NCBI GenBank assembly: GCA_029961685.1 | Contig: JARWKL010000016.1 | Location: 7,580,358-7,644,357 of the forward strand | Origin: Aristolochia californica | Taxonomy: Eukaryota > Streptophyta > Magnoliopsida > Piperales > Aristolochiaceae | Length of the DNA: 64,000 nt | Direction: 5' to 3' | Shown: piece after piece, positions 53,301 through 63,715 of the stretch | Position numbering within the stretch: position 1 is the first letter of the stretch | How the letters are laid out: the number at the start of each line of letters is the position of its first letter | Program-made: the position numbers and the translations under genes | The notes under the pieces: generated by a model | Told to the model about the DNA's origin: nothing | Databases searched by the model: none | Seen by the model: only the letters and a program-made list of their open reading frames with translations

Positions 53301-54844
53301 ATTAAGGCATAACAAAATGAAAATTTTATAGTTCATGTATGCAATAAAAAATTTGAAAATTATTTGACACACTAAAAATGAACTCCAAGGTTTTGTTATC
53401 CATGTTTGGGAAATTCCACTAGTACAACCCCCAATAGATAGCTTGGTGGATTTTTATAGGTAAGGGACTTGTAACTGATCCTAACATGCTTTAAATGTGG
53501 TGGATATGCATGCCAGAAACAAGTTGAGGATGCAAGTGGACCTAATGATCCAAAATTTTGAAGGAGTGGAAAAAATCAAATTCTCAAGTAGTTGGATATT
53601 TACTAGAGCTAAACAACCTACTTTTTGCCTAGCATTAAAAATCACAGACACTATTTGGAACTACCTCTTTCAGCATTTGTGCATTTCCATCTTGGATGCT
53701 CAAATTTGTTTTCAAATCCAAACTTGAATTTTCACTCTCCGATTTTTTCACGTTAACAAAAAAGATATTAAGGCATCACAAAATGAAAATTTTAGAGTTT
53801 ACATCTGCAAAATAAATTTTGAAAATTATTTCACGCACTAAATATGAATTCCAAGGTTTTGTTATCCATGTTTGGATAATAAGCTTATTGGAATTTTATA
53901 GGAAAGGGACTTGTAATTGATCCTAATCTGTGTTAAATGTTGTGGATATGCATGCCAGAAACATGTTGAGGATGCATGTGGACCTAATGATCCAAAAATT
54001 TCAAGGAATGGAAAAAATAAAATTCTCAAGTGGTTGGATATTTACTAGAGCCAAATAACCCACTTTCTGCCTATCTTTAAAAATCACAGATACTATTTGG
54101 AACTATCTCTCTCAACATTTGTGCATTACTATCTTGGATGCACAAATTTGTTTTCAGATCCTAACGTGAGTTTTCACTCTCCCATTTTCTCTCGTAAACA
54201 AAAAAAATATGAAGGCATACCAAAATGAAAATTTTAGAGTTCATGTATGCAATAAAAAATTTGAAAATTATTTCACACACTAAAAATGAACTCCAAGGTT
54301 TTGTTATCCATGTTTGGGAAATTCCACTAGTACAACCCCCAATAGATAGCTTGGTGGATTTTTATAGGTAAGGGACTTGTAACTGGTCCTAACATGCTTT
54401 AAATGTGGTGGATTGCTTGCCAGAAACATGTTGAGGATGCAAGTTGACTTAATGATCCAAAAATTTTTTGGACTGGAAAAAATCAAATTCTCAAGTGGTT
54501 GGTTATTCACCAAAGCCAAACAAACCACTTTTTGCCTATCATTAAAAATCACAAATACGTTTTGGAACTATCTCTCTCAGCATTTGTGCATTTCTGTCTT
54601 GGATGACAAATTTTTTTTCAGATCCAAACTTGAATTTTCACTCTCCCATTTTTTCTCGGAAACAAAAAAGATATCAAGGCTTAACAAAATGAAAATTTTA
54701 GAGTTTATGTATGCAAAATAAATTTTGAAAATTATTTCACGCACTAAAAATGAACTCAAAGGTTTTGTTATCCATGTTTGGAAAATAAGCTTGGTGGAAT
54801 TTTATAGGAAAGGGACTTGTAGCTGATCCTAACATGAGTTAAAT
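50307..54844 (+). repeat. ~5.0-kb higher-order repeat, copy 1
   Basis: Units from 50307 through 54405 correspond in order to 55310 through 58964. Shared rarities are TGCATCACCATC, CCTAAGGATACAAAAA, AAAAATATTTAAGG, AATAGATAGC, ACATGCGTTAAATG, ATGACAGAAAC, CTGCATTTGTG, AAAAAACATATT and GATGCATGTGGACC. The offset is 5001-5003 bp up to 52591 and 4560 bp from 53939 onward. Confidence 0.75.
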
Positions 54845-55309
54845 GTGGTGGATATGCATGCCAGAAACATGTTGAGGATGCAAGTGGACCTAATGATCCA
54901 AAAATTTCAAGGAGTGGAAAAAATCAAATTCTCAAGTGGTTGGATATTTACTAAAGCCAAACAACCCACTTTCTGCCTATCTTTAAAAATCACAGATACT
55001 ATTTGGAACTAGCTCTCTCAACATTTGTGCATTACCATCTTGGATGCTCAAATTTGTTTTCAGATCCAAACTTGAGTTTTCACTCTTCCATTTTTTCTCG
55101 TAAAAAAAAAAATATTAAGGCATAACAAAATGAAAATTTTAGAGTTCATGTGTGCAAAAAAAAATTTCAAAATTATTTCACACACTAAAAATGAACTCCA
55201 AGGTTTTGTGATCCATGTTTGGGAAATTCCACTAGTACAACCCCTAATAATAAGCTTGGTGGAATTTTATAGGAAAGGGACTTGTAACTGATCCTAACAT
55301 ACTTTAAAT

Positions 55310-55775
55310 GTGGTGGATATGCATGCCAGAAACATGTTGAGGATGCAAGTGGACCTAATGATCCAAAAATTTCAAGTAGTGGAAAAAATCAAATTCTCAA
55401 GTGGTTGGATATTTACCAGAGCCAAACAACCCACTTTTTGCCTATCCTTAAAAATCACAGATACTTTTTGGAACTATCTCCCTCAGCATTTGTGCATCAC
55501 CATCTTGGATGCTCAAATTTGTTTTCAGAAGCAAACTTGAGTTTTCACTCTCCCATTTTTTCATGTAAACAAAAAAAATATTAAGGCATAACAAAATGAA
55601 TATTTTAGAGTTCACGTATGCGAAAAAAAGTCAGAAAATTATTTCACGCACTAAAAATGAAGTCCAAGGTTTTGTTATCCATGTTTGGGAAATTTCACTA
55701 GTACAAACCCAAATAATAAGCTTGGTGGAATTTTATCGGAATGGGACTTGTAACTGATACTAACATGCTTTAAAT
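55310..55775 (+). repeat. Representative 466-bp monomer, close to consensus
   Basis: This unit shows the standard landmarks in order. It opens with GTGGTGGATATGCATGCC, which contains the overlapping palindromes ATGCAT and GCATGC. Next come a GGATGCAAGTGGACC block, TTTCAAGTAGTGG and TTCTCAAGTGGTTGG. The middle holds GAGCCAAACAACCCACTTTT, then AAAAATCACAGATAC and a pyrimidine-rich CATTTTTTC. A run of A with ATTAAGGCATAACAAAATGA and a CGTATGC/A-tract follow. The unit closes with CCAAGGTTTTGTTATCCATG, the CACTAGTAC segment and AATAATAAGCTTGGTGG. It differs from the majority mainly at the hypervariable poly-A and at a B-type ATGAATATTTTAGAGTTCACG. Confidence 0.9.
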
Positions 55776-58700
55776 GTGGTGGATATGCATGCCAGAAACA
55801 TGTTGAGGATGCAAGTGGACCTAAGGATACAAAAATTTCAAAGACTGGAAAAAATCAAATTCTCAAGGGGCTGAATATTTACCAGAGTCAAACAACCTAA
55901 TTTTTGCCTCCTTAAAAATCACAGATACTTTTTGGAACGATCTAACTCAGCATTTGTGCATTTCCAACTTGGATGCTCAAATTTGTTTTCAGATCCAAAC
56001 TTGAGTTTTCACTCTCCCATTTTTTCTCGTAAACAAAAAAATATTTAAGGCATAACAAAATGAAAATTATAGAGTTCATGTATGCAATAAAAAAATTGAA
56101 AATTATTTCACACACTAAAAATGAACTCCAAGGTTTTGTTATCCATGTTTGGGAAATTCCACTAGTACAACCCCTAATAAATAGCTTGGTGGATTTTTAT
56201 AGGTACGGGACTTGTAACTGATCCTAACATGCTTTAAATGTGGTGGATATGCATGCCAGAAACATGTTGAGGATGCAAGTGGACTTAATGATCCAAAAAT
56301 TTCAAGGAGTGGAAAAAATCAAATTCTCAAGTGGTTGGATATTTACCAGAGCCAAACAACCCACTTTTTGCCTATCCTTAAAAAACACAAATACTTTTTG
56401 GAACTATCTCTCTCAGCATTTGTGCATTTCCATCTTGGATGCTCAAATTTGTTTTCAGATCCAAACTTGAGTTTTCACTCTCCCATTTTTTCTCGTTAAC
56501 AAAAAAGATATTAAGGCATCACAAAATGAATATTTTAGAGTTTATGTATGCAAAATAAATTTTGAAACTTATTTCATGCACTAAAAATGAACTCAGAGGT
56601 TTTGTTATCCATGTTTGGATAATAAGCTTGGTGGAATTTTATAGGAAAGGGACTTGTAACTGATCCTAACATGCGTTAAATGTGGTGGATATGCATGCCA
56701 GAAACATGTTGAGGATGCAAGTGGACCTAATGATCCAAAAATTTCAAGGAGTGGAAAAAATCAAATTCTCAAGTCGTTGAAAATTTACCAGAGCCAAACA
56801 ACCCACTTTTTGCCTATCGTTAAAAATCGCAGATACTTTTTGGAACTATCTCTCTCAGCATTTGTGCATTTCCATCTTGGATGCTCAAATTTGTTTTCAG
56901 ATCCAAACTTGAGTTTTCACTCTCCCATTTTTTCTCGTAAACAAAACAGATATTAAGGCGTAACAAAATAAAAATTTTAGAGATCATGTATGCAAAAAAA
57001 AAATTGAAAATTATTTCACTCACTAAAAATGAACTACAAGGTTTTGTTATCCATGTTTGGATAATAAGCTTGGAGGAATTTTAAAGGAATGGGACTTGTA
57101 ACTGATCCTAACATGCTTTAAATGTGTTGGATATGCATGACAGAAACATGTTGAGGATGCAAGTGGACCTAATCATCCAAAAATTTCAAGAAGTGAAAAA
57201 ATCAAATTCTCAAGTGGTTTGATATTTACCAGAGTCAAACAACCTACTTTTTGCCTAACTTTAAAAATCACAGATACTTTTTGAAACTATATCTCTCTCT
57301 GCATTTGTGCATTTCCATCTTGGATGCTCAAATTGGTTTTTAGATCCAAACTTGAGTTTTCACTCTCCTATTTTTTCTCGTAAACAAAAAACATATTAAG
57401 GCATAACAAAATGAAAATTATAGAGTTCATGTATGCAATAAAAAATTTAAAAATTATTTCACACACTAAAAATGAACTCCAAGGTTTTGTTATCCATGTT
57501 TGGGAAATTCCACTAGTACAACCCCTAATAAATAGCTTGATGGATTTTTATAGGTAAGGGACTTGTAACTGATCCTAACATGCTTTAAATGTGGTGGATA
57601 TGCATGCCAGAAACATGTTGAGGATGCAAGTGGACTTAATGATCCAAAAATTTCTAGGAGTGGAAAAAATCAAATTCTCAAGTGGTCGGATATTTACCAG
57701 AGCCAAACAACCCACTTTTTGCCTCTCCTTAAAAATCACAGATACTTTTCGGAACTATCTCTCTCAGTATTTGTGCATTTCCATCTTGGATGCTCAAATT
57801 TGTTTTCAGATCCAAACTTGAGTTTTCACTCTCCCATTTTTTCTTGTAAACAAAAAACATATTAAGGCATTACAAAATGAAAATTTTAGAGTTCATGTAT
57901 GCAATAAAAAATTTGAAAATTATTTCACACACTAAAAATGAACTCCAAGGTTTTGTTATCCTTGTTTGGGAAATTCCACTAGTACAGCCTCCAATAGATA
58001 GCTTGGTGGATTTTTATAGGTAAGGGACTTGTAACTGATCCTAACAAGCTTTAAATGTGGTGGACATGCATGCCATAAACATGTTGAGGATGCAAGTGGA
58101 CTTAATGATCCAAAAATTTCAAGGAGTGGAAAAAATCAAATTCTCAAGTGGTTGGATATTTACCAGAGCCAAACAACCCACTTTTTGCCTATCCTTAAAA
58201 ATCACAAATACTTTTTGGAACTATCTCTCTCAGCATTTGTGCATTTCCATCTTGGATGCTCAAATTTGTTTTCAGATCCAAACTTGAGTTTTCACTCTCC
58301 CATTTTTTATCGTTAACAAAAAAGATATTAAGGCATCACAAAATGAAAATTTAAGAGTTTATGTATGCAAAATAAATTTTGAAAATTATTTCATGCACTA
58401 AATATGAACTCCAAGGTTTTGTTATCCATGTTTGGATAATAAGCTTATTGGAATTTTATAGGAAAGGGACTTGTAACTGATCCTAACCTGCGTTAAATGT
58501 GATGGATATGCATGCCAGAAACTTGTTGATGATGCATGTGGACCTAATGATCCAAAAATTTCAAGGAGTGGAAAAAATAAAATTCTCAAGTGGTTGGATA
58601 TTTACTAGAGCCAAACAACCCACTTTCTGCCTATCTTTAAAAATCACAGATACTATTTGGAACTATCTCTCTCAACATTTGTGCATTACCATCTTGGATG

Positions 58701-59405
58701 CTCAAATTTGTTTTCAGATCGAAACTTGAGTTTTCACTCTCCAATTTTTTGTCGTAAACAAAAAAATATTAAGGCATTAAAAAATGAAAATTTTAGAGTT
58801 CATGTTTGCAATAAAAAATTTGAAAATTATTTCACACACTAAAAATGAACTCCAAGGTTTTGTTATCCATGTTTGGGAAATTCCACTAGTACAACCCCCA
58901 ATAGATAGCTTGGTGGATTTTTATAGGTAAGGGACGTGTAACTAATCCTAACATGCTTTAAATGTGGTGGATATCCATGCCAGAAACATGCTAAGGATGC
59001 AAGTCGACTTAATGATCCAAAAATTTCTTGGAGTGGAAAAATTCAAATTCTCAAGTGGTTGGATATTTACCAAAGCCAAACAACCCACTTTTTGCCTATC
59101 ATTAAAAATCACAAATACATTTTGAAACAATCTCTCTCAAAATTTGTGCATTTCCATCTTGGATGATCAAATTTGTTTTCAGATCCAAACTTGAGTTTTC
59201 ACTCTCCCATTTTTTCTCGTAAACAAAAATGATATTAAGGCTTAACAAAATGAAAATTTTAGAATTTATGAATGCAAAATAAATTTTGAAAATTATTTAA
59301 CGCACTAAAAATGAACTCAAAGGTTTTGTTATCCATGTTTGGATAATAAGCTTGGTGGAATTTTATAGGAAAGGGACTTCTAACTGATCCTAACATGCGT
59401 TAAAT
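55310..59405 (+). repeat. ~5.0-kb higher-order repeat, copy 2, one monomer shorter
   Basis: This is the partner of 50307-54844. The offset drops by 442 bp because the unit at 57591 combines the 5' half of the 52591 type with the 3' half of the 53031 type. The next unit (58057) has a 3' half matching 53497, with CACTAAATATGAA and AAGCTTATTGG. The following 59406 unit matches 54845. Confidence 0.75.
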
Positions 59406-59871
59406 GTGGTGGATATGCATGCTAGAAACATGTTGAGGATGCAAGTGGACCTAATGATCCAAAAATTTCAAGAAGTGGAAAAAATCAAACTCTCAAGTGG
59501 TTGGATATTTACTAGTGCCAAACAACCCACTTTCTGCCTATCTTTAAAAATCACAGATACTATTTGGAACTAGCTCTCTCAACATTTGTGCATTACCATC
59601 TTGGATGCTCAAATTTGTTTTCAGAACCAAACTTGAATTTTCACTCTCCCATTTTTTCTCGTAAACAAAAAAGATATTAAGGCCTAACAAAATGAAAATT
59701 TTAGAGTTCATGTATGCAAAAAAAAGTTTGAAAATTATTTGAAGCACTAAAAATGAACTCCAAGGTTTTGTTATCCATGTTTGGGAAATTCCACTAGTAC
59801 AACGCCTAATAATAAACTTGGAAGAATTTTATAGGAAAGGGACCTGTAACTGATCCTAACAAGCTTTAAAT

Positions 59872-61268
59872 GTGGTGGATATGCATGCCAAAAACATGTT
59901 GAGGATGCAAGTGGACCTAATGATCCAAAAATTTCAAGGAGTGGAAAAAATCAAATTCTCAAGTGGTTGGAAATTTATAAGAGGCAACCACCCCATTTTA
60001 TGCCTATCCTTCAAAATCATAGATACTTTTTGGAATTATCTCTCTCAGCATTTGTGCATTACCATCTTGGATGCTCCAATTTGTTGTCAGATCCAAACTT
60101 GAGTTTTCACTCTTCCATTTTTTCTCGTAAACAAAAAAGATATTAAGGCATAACAAAATGAAAATTTAAGAGTTCAGGTATGCAAAAAAAAATTTTTAAA
60201 TTATTCCACGCACCAAAAATGAATTCCAAGCTTTTGTTGTCCATGTTTGGGAAATTCCACTAGTACAACCCCTAATAATAAGCTTGGTGAAATTTTATAG
60301 GAAAGGGACATGTAACTGATCCTAACATTCTTTAAATGTGGTGGATAAGCATGCCAGAAACATGTTGAAGATGCAAGTAGACCTAATGATCCAAAAATTT
60401 CAAGGAGTAGAAAAAATCAAATTTTCAAGTGGTTGGATATTTACCAGAGCAAAACAACCCACTTTTTGCCTATCCTTAAAAATCACAGATACTTTTTGGA
60501 ACTATCTCTCTCTGCATTTGTGCATTTCCATCTTGGAAGCTCAAATTTTTTTTCAGATCCAAACTTGAGCTTTCACTCTCCCATTTTTTCTCATAAACAA
60601 AAAAGATATTAAGGCATAACAAAATGAAAATTTTAGAGTTCATGTATGCAAAAAACAATTTGAAAATTATTTCACGCACTAAAAATGAACTACAAGGTTT
60701 TGTTGTCCATTATTGGGAAATTCCACTAGTACAACGCCAAATAATTAGCTTGGTAGAATTTTATAGGAAAGGGACTTGTAACTGATCCTAACATGCATTA
60801 AATGTGGTGGATATGCATGCCAGAAACATGTTGAGGATGCAAGTAGACTTAATGATCCAAAAATTTCAAGTACTGGAAAAAATCAAATTCTCAAGTGGTT
60901 GAATATTTACCAGAGCCAAACAACCGAATTTTTTCCTCTCCATAAAAATCACAGATACTTTTTGGAACTATCTCACTCAGCATTTGTGCATTTCCATCTT
61001 GGATGCTCAAATCTGTTTTCAGATCCAAACTTGAGTTTTCACTCTCCAATTTTTTCTCGTAAACAAAAAAATATTTACGGCATAACAAAATGAAAATTTT
61101 AGAGTTCATGTATGAAATACAAAATTGAAAATTATTTCACACACTAAAAATGAACTCCAAGGTTTTGTTATCCATTTTTGGGAAATTCCACTAGTACAAC
61201 CCCTAATAGATAGCTTGGTGGATTTTTATAGGTAAGGGACTTGTAACTGATCCTAACGTGCTTTAAAT
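59872..61268 (+). repeat. Three-monomer cassette, copy 2, ending in a chimeric monomer
   Basis: This matches 48469-49841 through the first part of the unit at 60804. From about 60915 the sequence switches to the 50773 type (CAACCGAATTTT, CCTCTCC, CTCACTCAGC). It continues with 51239-like (61269) and 51681-like (61711) units. Confidence 0.72.
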
Positions 61269-62090
61269 GTGGTGGATATGCATGCCAAAAACATGTTGAG
61301 GATGTAAGTGGACTTAATGATCCAAAAATTTCTAGGAGTGGAAAATATCAAAATCTCAAGTGGTTGGATATTTACCAAAGCCAAACTACTCACTTTTTGC
61401 CTATCCTTAAAAGTCACAAATACTTTTCGGAACTATCTCTCTCAGCATTTGTGCATTTCCATCTTGGATGCTCAAATTTGTTTTCAGATCCAAACTTGAG
61501 TTTTCACTCTCCCCTTTTTTCTCGTTAACAAAAAAGATATTAACCTATAACAAAATGAATATTTTAGAGTTTATGTATGCAAAATAAATTTTGAACAATA
61601 TTTCACGCACTAAAAATGAACTCAGAGGTTTTGTTATCCATGTTTGGATAATAAGCTTGGTGAAATTTAATAGGAAAGGGACTTGTAACTGATCCTAACA
61701 TGCGTTAAATGTGGTGGATATGCATGCGAGAAACATGTTGAGGATGCAAGTGGACCTAATGATCCAAAAATTTCAAGGAGTGGAAAAAATCAAATTCTCA
61801 AGTGGTTGGACATTTACTAGAGCCAAACAACCCACTTTCTGCCTATCTTTAAAAATCACAGATACTATTTGGAACTATCTCTCTCAACATTTGTGCATTT
61901 CCATCTTGGATGCTCAAATTTGTTCCCAGATCCACACTTGAGTTTTCACTCTCCCATTTTCTCTCGTAAACAAAAAAGATATTAAGGCATAACAAAATGA
62001 AAATTTTAGAGTTCATGTATGCAAAAAATAAATTGAAAATTATTTCAAGCACTAAAAATGAACTCCAAGGTTTTGTTATCCATGTTTGGG

Positions 62091-62134
62091 AAATTCCACT
62101 AGTACAACCCCTAATAATAAGCTTGGTGGAATTT
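62091..62134. repeat. Interrupted dyad in monomer tail (example copy)
   Basis: AAATTCCAC (62091-62099) and GTGGAATTT (62126-62134) are perfect 9-bp inverted repeats separated by 26 bp. The spacer contains the HindIII site AAGCTT. The dyad recurs at the same place in most full-length monomers and loses its left arm in short-class monomers. In domain II the left arm is often AGATTCCAA, which weakens the match. A structural or protein-binding role is speculation. Confidence 0.7.
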
Positions 62135-62176
62135 TATAGGAAAGGGACATGTAACTGATCCTAGCATGTTTTAAAT

Positions 62177-62898
62177 GTGGTGGATATGCATGCCAGAAAC
62201 ATGTTCTGGATGCAAGTGGACCTAATGATCCAAAAATTTCAAGGAGTGGAAAAAATCAAATTCTCAAGTGGTTGGAAATTTACAGGAGCCAAACACCCCA
62301 CTTTATGCCTATCCATCAAAATCACAGATACTTTTTGGAATTATCTCTCTCAGCATTTGTGCATTTCTATCTTGGATGCTCGAATTTTTTTTCAGATCCA
62401 AACTTGAGTTTTCACTCTCCCATTTTTTCACGTAAACAAAAAAGATATTAAGGCATAACAAAATGAAAATTTTAGAGTTCAGGTATGCAAAAAAAATTTA
62501 AAATTATTCCACGCACCAAAAATAAACTCCAAGGTTTTGTTATCCATGTTTGGGAAATTCCACTAGTACAACCCCTTATAATTAGCTTGCTGGAATTTTA
62601 TAGTAAAGGGACTTGTAACTGATCCTAACATTCTTTAAATTTGGAGGATAAGCATGCCAGAAACATGTTGAGGATGCAAGTGGACCTAATAATCCAAAAA
62701 TTTCAAGGAGTGGAAAAAATCAAATTTTCAAGTGGTTGGATATTTACTAGAGCCAAACAACCCACTTTTTGCCTATCCTTAAAAATTACAAATACTTTTT
62801 GGAACTATCTCTCTCAGCATTTGTGCATTTCCATCTTGGATGCTCGAAATTATTTTCAGTTCCAAACTTGAGTTTTTACTCTCCCATTTTTTTCTCGC
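62177..62898 (+). repeat. Third partial copy of the 48469-type cassette
   Basis: Unit 62177 has GGAAATTTACAGGAGCC, CCCACTTTATGCC, TTCAGGTATGC and CGCACCAAAAAT. Unit 62641 has GGATAAGCATGCC and CAAATTTTCAAGTGG. They correspond to 59872 and 60338 at offsets of 2305 and 2303 bp. The copy is cut off by the out-of-register junction near 62899. Confidence 0.68.
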
Positions 62899-63041
62899 AA
62901 ACAACCCCACTTTTTGCTTATCCTTAAAAATCACAGATAGTTTTTGGAACTAGGTCTCTCAGCATTTCTGCATTTCCTTCCTGGATGCTCCAATTTTTTT
63001 TCTGATCCAAACTTGAGCTTTCACACTCCCATTTTTTCTCG
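62899..63041 (+). repeat. Out-of-register partial monomer (~143 bp) inserted in array
   Basis: After TTTTTCTCGC the expected AAACAAAAAAGATATT is replaced by AAACAACCCCACTTTTTGC, a block that normally lies about 143 bp earlier in the unit. The shared AAACAA marks the join. The repeated block differs from the one just upstream (TAGTTTTTGG, AGGTCTCTC, CCTTCCTGG), so it came from a different monomer. It makes the 62641 unit 609 bp long. Confidence 0.88.
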
Positions 63042-63715
63042 TAAAAAAAAAAGATATTAAGGTATAACAAAATGAAAATTAAAGAGTTCTTGTAGGCAAA
63101 AAAATTTCAAAATTATTTCAGGCACTAAAAATGAACTCCAAGGTTTTGTTATCCATGTTTGGGAAAATCCACTAGTACAACCCCTAATAATAAGCATGGT
63201 GGAATTTTATACGAAAGGGACTTGTAACTGATCCTAACATCCTTTAAATGTGGTGGATATGCATGCCAGAAACATGTTGAGGATGCAAGTGGACCTAATA
63301 ATCCAAAAATTTCAAGGAGTGGAAAAAATCAAATTCTCAAGTGGTTGGAATTTTACCAGAGCCAAACAACCCACTTTTTTCCTATCCTTAAAAATCATAG
63401 ATACTTTTTTGAACTATCTCTCTCAGCATTGGTGCATTTCCATCTTGGATGCTCAAATTTGTTTTTAGATCCAAACTTGAGCTTCCACTCTCCCATTTTT
63501 TCTCGTAAACAAAAAAGATATTAGGGCATAACAAAATAAAAATTTAATAGTTCAAGTATGCAAAAAACAATTAGAAAATTATTTCACGCACTAAAAATGA
63601 ACTCAAAGGTTTTGTTATCCATGTTTGGGAAATTCCACTAGTACAACCCCTAATAATAAGCTTGGTGAAATTTTATAAGAAAGAGATTTGTAACTGATCC
63701 TAACATGCTTTCTAT

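Noticed and set aside
62100..62120. Telomere-like motif in ACCCCTAATAATAAG
   Set aside because: Only one partial CCCTAA occurs per monomer, with no tandem telomere repeats. It is one fixed part of the satellite unit.
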